Below, in pieces: positions 23,401-30,226 of a stretch of 64,000 nt of DNA. The first letter of the stretch is position 1. Each line of letters begins with the position of its first letter. The translations under genes and the position numbers were made by a program. Origin of the DNA: Anaerolineaceae bacterium (GTDB taxonomy: Bacteria > Chloroflexota > Anaerolineae > Promineifilales > Promineifilaceae); assembly GCA_002699125.1 (NCBI GenBank), contig PABI01000115.1:19145-83144 (forward strand). The letters are read 5' to 3'. Below the pieces are notes generated by a model that did no database searches, was not told the origin of the DNA, and was given only the letters and a program-made list of their open reading frames with translations.

Positions 23401-23730
23401 AATCCTTCGGCAGGCTCAGGACAGGTTCCCCAATTACCAATCTCCCTCCTTTGGCGCGCCGAAGCCGAAATGCCCACCAGCTACCGCGTCTTCATCCACC
23501 TGGTTGATGGCGAAGGCCAAATCGTGGCCCAGGCCGACGGCGAACCGGCCAACTGGACCCGCCCCACCACCGGCTGGGTTCCTGGCGAGTACATTTTGGA
23601 TAGCCACACGCTCACCCTGCCTGCTGACCTGCCTCCAGATACCAGCTTGCGCATTGGCCTGTACGACCCAAGAACAAGCCGACGGTTGGTAACAGGCACG
23701 GAGGAATTTGTCACCATTCCCCTGCCGTAA
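20491..23730 (+). CDS. large membrane protein, 6-pyruvoyl-tetrahydropterin-synthase-related (PTPS_related/YfhO-like) family
   Basis: 1,079 aa from the ATG at 20491; the frame opens earlier only through a repeat. The start WWPFLLLTLWGIPLITPLL is the first membrane segment, followed by CTHDGHLHYHRVAAM and RWLPDLAFGYGYPFFVYREP, the hallmark of the PTPS_related GT-C-like membrane proteins. About ten membrane segments occupy the first 400 residues and another pair lies near 580-680; the rest is extracytoplasmic beta-sandwich (YRVFIHLVDGEGQIVAQ, TSLRIGLYDP). It probably handles lipid-linked sugars. Four segments are translated intergenic-type repeats (21449-21514, 21704-21735, 22314-22403, 23368-23440), all in frame. 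Confidence 0.8.
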   Translation: MSRFRQRVINWWPFLLLTLWGIPLITPLLRWTAVTCTHDGHLHYHRVAAMRHAWENGLFFTRWLPDLAFGYGYPFFVYREPLPLYAVLGPHLLGLPLPAATNLFYIVTILACGWFMFLWVRDVLGSWAGLVAGVVYMAAPYVLVDALIRGNSPESAALPLFPLLLWAGRRWLLDGGAKWFGTAVFGLILLAFSHNISLLIFTPTLGVYLLALAWLHRLNWRLWLTRLVLLFGLGLGTTIFYTGGALLEINNVTLEQSTTTRNNDFRFNFTSPVEILAPVPPEDPSLLNPPLPFRLGWVPLGLAILGVGIAVFTAFRKKEFRDWRLAINESDQSPIPNLQSPTKEAQWHVVLMVFATAVFLFMSLPVSRFIWEGLPLIDFVQFPWRFVGRAALPVAFLAGVPFFFFQRRGAEAQRGQWLVTGLVGLAVGLLVLEAIPAVYPNICGEEPFPTINKVHSYERNTGLVGVDPEGSYFPRTVEERPSGSPLEADYLANETPERLDTAVFPPGTSVESIEYDNLRVTAQINSPEPFTARYLSFDFPGWVALVDGRPVPITPEDPSGLITFPVPAGSHSILVQWQSTPTRTLLLGLSLFSLAGVLVVGLVLAKSRSSVSGKRLSVIGERSTLRPLITDYRLLITIALLLIAGKLILDNTETSLRRVAGPDVTHAAVLQAAELRLEGYNLSRTAVPSGELFDIDLAWNTIDAPQAQYQSNVWLEGPDGLVWSDLDTHRPRLYEDTSDTRFWLPGQWAWDSREVVVLRGTPPGQYDIILTLFDLATLQPVTLLDENGAVLGPTAVLGQITITESESTRESPDALGQIEGIPLLEFRQDRAAAVPGDVVLLTFFWQRPSDVPSTQNFNLELRAASDEVSFTWELPFTLPSYPPTDWPAQATIRGQHLLRLPAGLSSGSYRFVAGGLVLGEIEVTAPDRVFEAVEMETAVSATFTQDNQPLITLVGITQSPTLALSGVEGSNPSAGSGQVPQLPISLLWRAEAEMPTSYRVFIHLVDGEGQIVAQADGEPANWTRPTTGWVPGEYILDSHTLTLPADLPPDTSLRIGLYDPRTSRRLVTGTEEFVTIPLP
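21449..21514. repeat. GGAGATTGG...CCAATCTCC repeat inside a gene
   Basis: TTGGAGATTGG (21456-21466) and, reversed, CCAATCTCC (21504-21512). The same repeat style occurs in non-coding DNA at 63562-63612. Here it is translated as part of a loop between membrane segments (REFRDWRLAINESDQSPIPN). Confidence 0.7.
21704..21735. repeat. CGCAGAGGCGCGGAGG repeat inside a gene
   Basis: AACGCAGAGGCGCGGAGGCG is the same sequence type as intergenic repeats at 13556, 14858 and 33453. It encodes QRRGAEAQRG between two membrane segments. Confidence 0.7.
22314..22403. repeat. ATCGGTAA/ACTGATTACC repeat inside a gene
   Basis: GGTCATCGGTAAGCGGTAAA ... ACTGATTACTGATTACC forms an imperfect inverted repeat like the one at 18238-18272. 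It encodes SRSSVSGKRLSVIGERSTLR plus LITDYRLLIT between membrane helices. Confidence 0.7.
23368..23440. repeat. CCTGAGCGGAGTCGAAGG...CCTTCGGCAGGCTCAGG repeat inside a gene
   Basis: CCCTGAGCGGAGTCGAAGGG is followed by the partly inverted CCTTCGGCAGGCTCAGG. A half copy (CCTTCGGCAAGCTCAGGACA) sits in the repeat at 37858-37965. In frame it reads LALSGVEGSNPSAGSGQVP. Confidence 0.75.
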
Positions 23731-23734
23731 CCTC

Positions 23735-23762
23735 TTGTAAACCGGCAAAAACGATCTATACT
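23735..23762 (+). promoter_or_regulatory. promoter of the heliorhodopsin gene
   Basis: TTGTAA (23735-23740) and TATACT (23757-23762) with a 16-base spacer, beginning four bases after the upstream stop codon. The start codon is 84 bp further, leaving a short untranslated leader. Confidence 0.65.
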
Positions 23763-23846
23763 GACCTTATAGTGGTTACTGTCCTCACCTAAATTTCGGG
23801 AATCGAGCCAAATTCATTCGCCCCATTCTCTGAAGGAGAAAAAGAA

Positions 23847-24653
23847 ATGACCAAAAAATCTGCTGTAAAAACTGGTTCAGCCTCAGCCAGTGATAAGCGG
23901 TTCACCTCTCTGAAGCGGTTCAACCTGATCATGGGGTTTCTGCACCTGATCCAGGGTGTTTTTATGATCGTTGTCAGCAACGACACTACCTATCCCATCT
24001 TCACCAACTACCTCAATTTTGATACGGAAACATTCACGCTATCGCCTAATCCGCAGCTGCTCTACGAGCTTCGTTTTGGTCCGGCCGTAGCTGCCTTTTT
24101 ACTGATTTCGGCCGTGGCCCACTTTTATTTGGGGACGATTGGCTATAAAAGCTACGTGGAAAACTTAAAGAAGGGCATGAACCCCATCCGCTTCTATGAA
24201 TATGCCCTCAGCTCCTCGTTAATGATCGTGCTTATCGGTATGTTGATTGGGCTTTGGGATCTGGGTGCGCTCATCTTGATTTTCACGCTCAATGCGACGA
24301 TGAACTTGTTTGGCATTATGATGGAACTGCACAACCAGCACACCAAAACTGTAAATTGGACGGCGTTCATTTATGGCTGTATTGCGGGCATTGTCCCCTG
24401 GATTGTAATCACATTGTATTTTGTTGGTGCCGTAAACTCCGGAGATGCCAAACCGCCCGCGTTTGTTTACGCCATCGTTCCTATATTGTTTGTTTTCTTC
24501 AACATTTTTGCCATCAATATGGTGCTGCAATACAAAAAGGTGGGGCGCTGGGCAGATTATCTGTTTGGTGAGCGGGTCTATATTATTCTCAGCCTTTCGG
24601 CTAAAAGCGTTTTGTGTTGGTTAATCTGGACGGGCACTCTTGCCCCGGTGTAG
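23847..24653 (+). CDS. heliorhodopsin
   Basis: 268 aa with GAAGGAG before the ATG. Seven hydrophobic helices. Diagnostic segments: LKRFNLIMGFLHLIQGVFM in helix 1, FYEYALSSSLMIVLIGM in helix 3 with the probable Schiff-base counterion Glu118, LFGIMMELHNQ in helix 4, and DYLFGERVYIILSLSAKSVL in helix 7 with the retinal lysine Lys253. Heliorhodopsins sit in the membrane with the N-terminus inside, bind retinal, have slow photocycles and are not established pumps in general; a signalling role is proposed. No retinal-forming oxygenase (blh) is in the window. It has its own promoter and lies apart from obvious partners. Confidence 0.93.
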   Translation: MTKKSAVKTGSASASDKRFTSLKRFNLIMGFLHLIQGVFMIVVSNDTTYPIFTNYLNFDTETFTLSPNPQLLYELRFGPAVAAFLLISAVAHFYLGTIGYKSYVENLKKGMNPIRFYEYALSSSLMIVLIGMLIGLWDLGALILIFTLNATMNLFGIMMELHNQHTKTVNWTAFIYGCIAGIVPWIVITLYFVGAVNSGDAKPPAFVYAIVPILFVFFNIFAINMVLQYKKVGRWADYLFGERVYIILSLSAKSVLCWLIWTGTLAPV

Positions 24654-24752
24654 GCGGTTTCAAGAAAGCGGATTTGGAAATTAAAAGGCCAAGCAAATCA
24701 ATTAAATAAAGCGCGTCGGTTTACAGATTGGTCCAATCTCAAGGCGAAAAGC

Positions 24753-25292
24753 ATGTTTAAACGCTTGTTCGACATCTTCATGGCTTTGGTTTTGGGCATT
24801 TTGTGTCTGCCGCTGACGCTGGCACTGGCCCTGGCGGTGAAGTTGGAATCCACGGGTCCGGCCGTCCATCCATCGTTGCGCGTTGGTAAGGATGGCAAGC
24901 TTTTTCACTATTTTCGCTTGCGCACGATGGCTGGAGATCCACCGCAAAAGACGGCCGTCGGCAAAATCATAGGTAATCTGTCGCTGGATGAACTGGCGGT
25001 GTTCTGGAATATCCTCACAGGGGATTTGAGTTTTGTAGGGCCACGCCCGGAAATTCCCGAAAAAGTGGATTTGGCAGATCCGGATTGGCAAATCATTCTC
25101 ACCGTCCGACCGGGCATCACCGGGTTGGGGCTTTTAAAATATCTCGATAGGTACAATCAAACCGAAGTCCCACAGCGCATAAAGCCAGACGTTTACTATG
25201 CTTTAAACCACTCGCTCTGGTTCGATATGAAGTTGTTGGGCAAGACTTTTTTGTTGTGGCTCAAAATGGGGCATTTGAAAGGCAAGCTTTAG
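24753..25292 (+). CDS. bacterial sugar transferase (undecaprenyl-phosphate sugar phosphotransferase type)
   Basis: 179 aa, the catalytic-domain-only size. One N-terminal membrane helix (LFDIFMALVLGILCLPL), then YFRLRTMAGDPP, LSLDELAVFWNILTGDLS, FVGPRPEIPEKV and VRPGITGLGLLKY, which are the ordered motifs of the family. These enzymes attach the first sugar-phosphate to a polyprenyl carrier for exopolysaccharide or glycan assembly. The usual Gly-x-x-Phe-x-x-x-K/R segment after the helix is weaker than normal. The ribosome site is weak. No other glycan genes are adjacent except the PTPS-related protein upstream. Confidence 0.88.
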   Translation: MFKRLFDIFMALVLGILCLPLTLALALAVKLESTGPAVHPSLRVGKDGKLFHYFRLRTMAGDPPQKTAVGKIIGNLSLDELAVFWNILTGDLSFVGPRPEIPEKVDLADPDWQIILTVRPGITGLGLLKYLDRYNQTEVPQRIKPDVYYALNHSLWFDMKLLGKTFLLWLKMGHLKGKL

Positions 25293-25300
25293 CTGCCTTA

Positions 25301-25357
25301 AATCCCCCGGAAACGCTCAAATATTTAGGGGGATTAGGGAGCATTTTCCGGGGAATT
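25301..25357. repeat. inverted repeat between convergent genes
   Basis: AATCCCCCGGAAACGCTC (25301-25318) is complementary, with small mismatches, to GAGCATTTTCCGGGGAATT (25339-25357). It can end transcription from the sugar transferase and from the convergent small gene. Confidence 0.65.
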
Positions 25358-25368
25358 TTAAGTTTGAA

Positions 25369-25629
25369 TCAACCTTGCAATATGAAGGTCCATTCCTCTA
25401 AATCGTCATCTTCAGTACGCTCCGTGTAGCGGATTTGGAAGTTAAATTTCTCAATCAGGCCAAGCATATCAATGAGTGCGCGCCGGGAAGCTTTGGCGGG
25501 ATGGTGTTCCAATGCCTGGATGGCTGCCCGAACGTCCTCTTTCACGGGACTGTCGCCAAGCACCTCAATGGTAAACGAATTGCCGCTGCTGCCTTTGCGG
25601 GCATTGCTGCGCAACATGATCGTATGCAT
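25369..25629 (-). CDS. small conserved-looking hypothetical protein
   Basis: 86 aa with AAAGGAG before the ATG. One alpha/beta segment (FTIEVLGDSPVKEDVRAAIQ), then HHPAKASRRALIDMLGLIEK and a strand FNFQIRYTERTED, ending in an acidic EEWTFILQG. No motif is recognised. A good ribosome site and ordinary codon use support that it is real. Confidence 0.6.
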   Translation of the reverse strand: MHTIMLRSNARKGSSGNSFTIEVLGDSPVKEDVRAAIQALEHHPAKASRRALIDMLGLIEKFNFQIRYTERTEDDDLEEWTFILQG

Positions 25630-25732
25630 AAAACGCTCCTTTGGTGATGGGTTTTTGGAATCGTAAGCAGTTTAGCATGATTTGGGTTTTTATCTCAAGC
25701 CCATTCCCTATGATGACAACCATCATCACCCA

Positions 25733-25750
25733 TTGTGATGTTTGTCACTA
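25733..25750 (+). promoter_or_regulatory. CRP/FNR-type operator upstream of the hdr-mvh operon
   Basis: TTGTGATGTTTGTCACTA fits TGTGA-N6-TCACA at nine of ten positions. Its centre lies about 42 bp before the start predicted from the -10 box TAGAAT at 25772-25777, the classical class II activator position. A near-identical site lies at 41098-41115. Confidence 0.6.
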
Positions 25751-25771
25751 AGTGCCCCAATGGGTGGATGT

Positions 25772-25777
25772 TAGAAT
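25772..25777 (+). promoter_or_regulatory. putative -10 box of the hdr leader transcript
   Basis: TAGAAT lies 22 bases after the CRP-like site, without a good -35, as expected for an activator-dependent promoter. Confidence 0.4.
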
Positions 25778-25852
25778 ACCGTAGAGTTAGTCTCTTTATC
25801 AATATCATCGCACCACACATTGTTGCCATCTAACAGAATAAGGTAACAAACC

Positions 25853-25966
25853 GTGAAGCAGCACACAGGTCATTTACCCGTAGAAGCGGATGATTTGAGG
25901 GAAGTCCGGGGTATTTTCCAGCTGTGCCGGTTTGTTATGCCGTTAATTGAGCACACGCTTTATTGA
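25853..25966 (+). CDS. possible 37-aa leader ORF upstream of hdrC
   Basis: A GTG start at 25853 preceded by AAGG, 37 codons and a TGA at 25964-25966. The peptide starts MKQHTGHLPVEADDLREVRG and ends CRFVMPLIEHTLY, with no match that I know. It lies between the CRP-like site and a terminator-like hairpin, the arrangement of a leader peptide or a small transcript. It could also be an RNA without coding function. Confidence 0.35.
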   Translation: MKQHTGHLPVEADDLREVRGIFQLCRFVMPLIEHTLY

Positions 25967-25972
25967 AAATGA

Positions 25973-26006
25973 AAACAGCCTTCACTCGTCAGAGTGGAGG
26001 CTGTTT
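25973..26006 (+). terminator. hairpin/terminator between leader ORF and hdrC
   Basis: AAACAGCCTTCACTC (25973-25987) pairs with GAGTGGAGGCTGTTT (25992-26006) with one G-U pair over a 4-base loop, followed by ATATTT. It would end a leader transcript seven bases after the leader stop, about 97 bp before hdrC. Confidence 0.7.
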
Positions 26007-26102
26007 ATATTTGGGGGGATGTCTTATTCCCCCTTCGTCTATCGATAGCAGGTTTATTTCAGGGCTCAAAAGCAGCGAACCCTGAACAGAAGGAGGTGTC
26101 CT

Positions 26103-26690
26103 TTGACCACACTCACTGAATCGGTACAGACGACTGCGCCCCCAACCACTTTTCAGGATCGTGTTGTAGCGGCCACACCGGGGGACCCTAGGCTGGAAAT
26201 GTGCATCCAGTGTGGCACATGTGGCGGTTCCTGCCCCTCTGGGCCAGACATGCAACATACTCCTCGCCAGATTTTTGCCATGATTCGCGCCGATATGGAA
26301 TCTGAGGTGCTGGCCAGCAACACGCCCTGGTATTGTGTCTCCTGTTATTTTTGTATGGTGCGCTGTCCGCAAGAGATTCATATTCCTGACATCATGTACA
26401 CATTGAAGGGCATGGCTATTAAGGCCGAAATGTACGGGGAGCGTGTTGCGCCAGACCTGGCTGACTCTTTTGTAGGGTACGTGGAAAATTACGGCCGTTC
26501 CTTCGAATTTGGTCTGGCCACCCGTCACTATTTGCGCCATCAGCCATTGAAGCTGCTGGGTAAGGCACAGATGGGGTTGGGCATGCTAACAAAAGATCGG
26601 CTGGAACTGACCCCAACAAAAATCAAACAGATCGAGCAGCTCCGGGCCATTTTGCAGCGAGCCAAAGCGATTGAGGAGGCAGTGTCATGA
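26103..26690 (+). CDS. hdrC: heterodisulfide reductase subunit C-like [4Fe-4S] protein
   Basis: 195 aa. The start is TTG at 26103, fixed by the very strong ribosome site AAGGAGGTG just upstream. Two [4Fe-4S] motifs are seen: Cys34, 37, 40, 44 (CIQCGTCGGSCP) and Cys78, 81, 84, 88 (CVSCYFCMVRCP). HdrC passes electrons between HdrA and HdrB in the cytoplasmic HdrABC complex. The stop overlaps hdrB by four bases, so the two are translationally coupled. Confidence 0.93.
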   Translation: MTTLTESVQTTAPPTTFQDRVVAATPGDPRLEMCIQCGTCGGSCPSGPDMQHTPRQIFAMIRADMESEVLASNTPWYCVSCYFCMVRCPQEIHIPDIMYTLKGMAIKAEMYGERVAPDLADSFVGYVENYGRSFEFGLATRHYLRHQPLKLLGKAQMGLGMLTKDRLELTPTKIKQIEQLRAILQRAKAIEEAVS

Positions 26691-27685
26691 GCAAATATCT
26701 ATTTTATCCTGGCTGCTCCATGACTCGCAGCGCACGGCCGTATTTGGATTCTCTTAACGCCATACGCGACGATATTGATATGGTGCTGGAGGAAGTGCAG
26801 GACTGGAATTGCTGCGGGGCTACAGAGTATGCGTCTGTACATCGCATTCCGGCACACGCCCTCGTTGGTCGTAACCTGGCACTGGCGCAAAAACAGGTGG
26901 ATGGGACGAATACCGTTGTTGTTGGCTGTAGCGCCTGTTACCTCAATCTAACGAAAACTGATCATTACATGAATAAAGACGACAGGGTAAATGTGCACGT
27001 AAACGATGCCCTTGCTGCTGGCGGTCTGCATTATGATCCTGGTTCAGTGCAGGTACGCCATCTGCTAGATATTGTGGCCTATGAGGTGGGTCTGGATGCC
27101 ATTAAGCGGAAGGTGGTAAAGCCATTGAAGGGATTACGAGTGGCCCCTTACTATGGCTGCATGGTCCATCGCCCTGACTTTAATCAGCGCTTTGAGCACG
27201 AAGAATATCCACTTTCGCTGGATCGGGTACTGAAAGCGTTGGGTGCTGAAGTGATTGACTTTCCCCTGAAGACCCACTGTTGCAGCGGTCATATGACCCA
27301 AATTAGCCCGCCCGTAGCCTACGAAATGATTCGTCGCCTCGTTGGTGCCGCTTCGCAGTACAAAGCCGATATGCTGGTGACGCTTTGCCCCATGTGCCAG
27401 CTGAATTTAGATGCCTTCCAGGGTGATATGAACAAACATTTCCGCACCGCATACCACATGCCTGTGGTTTACTTTACGCAGCTGATGGGTCTGGCCTTTG
27501 GCCACGATGCGGCTGAATTAGGCCTGGGCAAGGAATTTGTAGATACGCGGGCTGCCCTGGCCAAGATTGGGGTGGAGGTGCCGGAAGAAGAAAAGGAAGT
27601 GAAACGGCCGTCGCGCCGCCGCAAAGATGACCCCAGCTTACCTATGCCGATCATGGAAGGAGAAGACGAGGAGGGAGAAGCATGA
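26687..27685 (+). CDS. hdrB: heterodisulfide reductase subunit B-like protein (CCG domains)
   Basis: 332 aa. Two CCG domains: first Cys10, Cys42-Cys43, Cys81 and Cys84 (spacing CX31CCX37CXXC), second from YYGCMVHRPD through THCCSGHMTQ to LCPMCQLN. These hold the noncubane [4Fe-4S] clusters that cleave a disulfide in methanogens. Chloroflexota lack coenzyme M/B, so the natural disulfide or other acceptor is unknown. The C-terminal 40 residues are charged and variable (VEVPEEEKEVKRPSRRRKDD). It overlaps hdrC and hdrA by four bases each. Confidence 0.93.
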   Translation: MSKYLFYPGCSMTRSARPYLDSLNAIRDDIDMVLEEVQDWNCCGATEYASVHRIPAHALVGRNLALAQKQVDGTNTVVVGCSACYLNLTKTDHYMNKDDRVNVHVNDALAAGGLHYDPGSVQVRHLLDIVAYEVGLDAIKRKVVKPLKGLRVAPYYGCMVHRPDFNQRFEHEEYPLSLDRVLKALGAEVIDFPLKTHCCSGHMTQISPPVAYEMIRRLVGAASQYKADMLVTLCPMCQLNLDAFQGDMNKHFRTAYHMPVVYFTQLMGLAFGHDAAELGLGKEFVDTRAALAKIGVEVPEEEKEVKRPSRRRKDDPSLPMPIMEGEDEEGEA

Positions 27686-29733
27686 GCCAAAACAAGACCC
27701 CTCATGAAGGAAAAGAGCGCATTGGCGTATACGTTTGCCACTGCGGTACAAATATTTCAGCCACGGTTGACGTGGAAGACGTAGCTGTTTGGTCCAAAGA
27801 CGCTTTGGGCGACGATGGTGTTGTGGTCTCGCGTGACTACAAGTTCATGTGCTCCAGCCTGGGGCAGGAAATGATCGAGCGGGACATTGAGCAGGAAGGG
27901 CTGACGCGGGTGGTGGTGGCCGCCTGTTCGCCCCATCTGCACGAGCAAACCTTCCGCGGCGCTTGCAGCCGGGCCGGCCTCAATCCCTATCTCTGCGAGC
28001 TCGTTTCGATTCGTGAGCAGGTGTCGTGGGTGCATACCGACAAGGTGGCGGCGACGGCCAAAGCTAAGGCGGTTTTGGCCGGCGGCGTAGAGCGGGTTAT
28101 TGAGAATGAACCGCTGGAGCCGCTGCACGTGCCCATTGATGCCAACACGCTGGTGGTTGGCGGCGGCATTGCCGGTATTCAAGCGGCGCTGGAAATTGCT
28201 GACGCCGGGCACAAGGTGTACCTGGTGGAGCGGGAACCGTCCATTGGCGGCCACATGGCCCAGTTCGATAAAACGTTCCCCACGCTGGACTGTGCCGCCT
28301 GCATCCTTACGCCCAAGATGGTTTCGGCCGGATCGCATCCCAACATCGAGCTGCTAACCTGGAGCGAGGTAGAGCGGGTGGATGGTTTTGTGGGTAACTT
28401 TACGGTGACCATCAAGCAAAAGCCACGCTATGTGGATACGGAGTTGTGTACCGGCTGCGGCATCTGCTGGGAGAAGTGCCCCAAGAAGGTGATTGATACG
28501 GAGTTTGAGGTGGGTGTGGGGTATCGCACGGCCGTTTACACCCCATTTGCTCAAGCCGTGCCCAAGTATCCGGTAATCGATCCGGAAACCTGCACCTATT
28601 TCCTGAACGGAAAATGTCGCGCCTGCGAAAAACTATGCCCCACCGATGCCATCGACTTTTCTCAAGAAGAAACGTACCAGACGGTGACCGTGGGCAACAT
28701 CATCCTGGCTACCGGATTTGATACCTTTGATGCCCGCCGCATTCCGCAATATGGGTACGGCCGTTTGGCCAACGTCTTCACCAGCGTCGAGTTTGAGCGC
28801 ATGTGTAACGCCTCTGGCCCCACGAACGGGGAGATTGTGCTGCGCGATGGCGTGACACAGCCAAAATCCGTCGGTATCGTGCATTGCGTGGGCAGCCGCG
28901 ACCGCAACTTTAACAACTACTGCTCGGTCATTTGCTGTATGTCCAGCCTCAAGTTTGCCCATCTGGTAAAGGAGCGCACCGGGGCAGTAGTCTATAACTT
29001 TTACCTTGACATGCGCACCGCCTACAAAGATTACGACGAGTTTTACCAACGACTTTTGGAGGAAGGCACCCTCTTTGTGCGCGGGCGCGTGGCTGAAGTT
29101 ACCGACGCTGTCCGCCTGCCGACTGAGGAAGGAAAGCTCATCATTCAAGCAGAGGACACGCTGGTCGGCCGGCAGCGGCGCATTCCGGTAGACATGGTGA
29201 TTTTGGCCGTAGGCCTGGAACCGCGTAAAGATTCAAATGAGGTGGGCAAGAAGTTTGGCATCGCTTGCAGCAGCAACGGCTGGTTCATTGAAAAGCATCC
29301 CAAGCTGGACCCGGTCGCCACCATGACGGAGGGCATCTTTATTGCCGGGGCCGCTCAAGGTCCAAAGGATATTCCGTCCAGCGTGGCCCAGGGTTCGGCG
29401 GCGGCCGCTCGCGTGCTCAGCCGCATTAGCATGGGTGAGATTGAACTGGAGCCGGTGCGAGCGACGGTGGATGCCCAAAAATGCTCCGGCTGCCGCATCT
29501 GCAACGATCTGTGCCCGTATGGGGCCATCCTCTTCCATGAAGAAGAGATGGTATCTGAGATCAATCATGCGCTGTGCCAGGGCTGCGGCACCTGCGTGGC
29601 GGCCTGTCCGGCGGCGGCAATCAGCGGTTCTGGCTTCAGCAATGAACAAGTGATGGCCCAGATTGATGGCCTGCTGGCGCATAGTTTATTTGGAAACGGC
29701 CGTCTCGTAGAAATGGCGGAAGCAGTTTCATAA
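27682..29733 (+). CDS. hdrA: heterodisulfide reductase subunit A-like flavoprotein
   Basis: 683 aa, the electron-bifurcating subunit. Seen: an N-terminal GVYVCHCGTNISATVDVEDV, the AACSPHLHEQTFRGAC segment, the FAD-binding VVGGGIAGIQAALEIADAG with VEREPSIGGHMAQFDKTFPT, and four ferredoxin-like motifs (CTGCGICWEKCP, CTYFLNGKCRACEKLCP, CSGCRICNDLCP, CQGCGTCVAACP). A second nucleotide-binding half reads ILATGFDTFDARR. In known complexes HdrA splits electrons from the hydrogenase between ferredoxin and HdrB. It is coupled to hdrB by overlap; mvhD follows after 19 bp. Confidence 0.95.
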   Translation: MSQNKTPHEGKERIGVYVCHCGTNISATVDVEDVAVWSKDALGDDGVVVSRDYKFMCSSLGQEMIERDIEQEGLTRVVVAACSPHLHEQTFRGACSRAGLNPYLCELVSIREQVSWVHTDKVAATAKAKAVLAGGVERVIENEPLEPLHVPIDANTLVVGGGIAGIQAALEIADAGHKVYLVEREPSIGGHMAQFDKTFPTLDCAACILTPKMVSAGSHPNIELLTWSEVERVDGFVGNFTVTIKQKPRYVDTELCTGCGICWEKCPKKVIDTEFEVGVGYRTAVYTPFAQAVPKYPVIDPETCTYFLNGKCRACEKLCPTDAIDFSQEETYQTVTVGNIILATGFDTFDARRIPQYGYGRLANVFTSVEFERMCNASGPTNGEIVLRDGVTQPKSVGIVHCVGSRDRNFNNYCSVICCMSSLKFAHLVKERTGAVVYNFYLDMRTAYKDYDEFYQRLLEEGTLFVRGRVAEVTDAVRLPTEEGKLIIQAEDTLVGRQRRIPVDMVILAVGLEPRKDSNEVGKKFGIACSSNGWFIEKHPKLDPVATMTEGIFIAGAAQGPKDIPSSVAQGSAAAARVLSRISMGEIELEPVRATVDAQKCSGCRICNDLCPYGAILFHEEEMVSEINHALCQGCGTCVAACPAAAISGSGFSNEQVMAQIDGLLAHSLFGNGRLVEMAEAVS

Positions 29734-29752
29734 ACAGGGAGAGGCAGAAACT

Positions 29753-30226
29753 ATGACAGAACAATTCGAACCACTCATCATCGGCTTCACCTGTAACTGG
29801 TGCAGCTACCGGGCGGCCGATCTGGCGGGTACGGCTCGTGTGAAGTATCCGCCCAATATTCGTCTGATCCGGCTCATGTGCTCGGGTCGTATTGATCCTA
29901 CCTTTATCCTTAGAGCGCTGGCACAGGGAGCCGATGCCGTCATGATTACCGGCTGTCATCCGGGCGAATGCCACTACCTGGAGCAGAACTACAAGGCGCT
30001 GCGGCGGGTGAAGCTGCTCAAGCGCACCCTGGCGCAGATGGGCATCGAGCCGGACCGGGTCAAGCTGGTGTGGGCCAGTGCTGCTGAAGGTGTCAAACTG
30101 GCCAAAGAGATCACCACAATGGTGGAAGAAATACGGGCGCTGGGTCCGCTCAACTGGCCTGGCCGGTGGCATGTTGCCAGCGGCAACGGCGTGCCCGTGC
30201 CTGTTTTGGAGGAGGTGCCGGCATGA
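29753..30226 (+). CDS. mvhD: F420-non-reducing hydrogenase iron-sulfur subunit D
   Basis: 157 aa. Typical MvhD start IIGFTCNWCSYRAADLAG, then PPNIRLIRLMCSGRIDPTF, ADAVMITGCHPGECHY and KRTLAQMGIEPDRVKLVWAS. The cysteines in these segments bind one [2Fe-2S] cluster that links the hydrogenase to HdrA. AGGGAGAGG precedes the ATG. The stop overlaps the mvhG start as ATGA. Confidence 0.94.
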   Translation: MTEQFEPLIIGFTCNWCSYRAADLAGTARVKYPPNIRLIRLMCSGRIDPTFILRALAQGADAVMITGCHPGECHYLEQNYKALRRVKLLKRTLAQMGIEPDRVKLVWASAAEGVKLAKEITTMVEEIRALGPLNWPGRWHVASGNGVPVPVLEEVPA

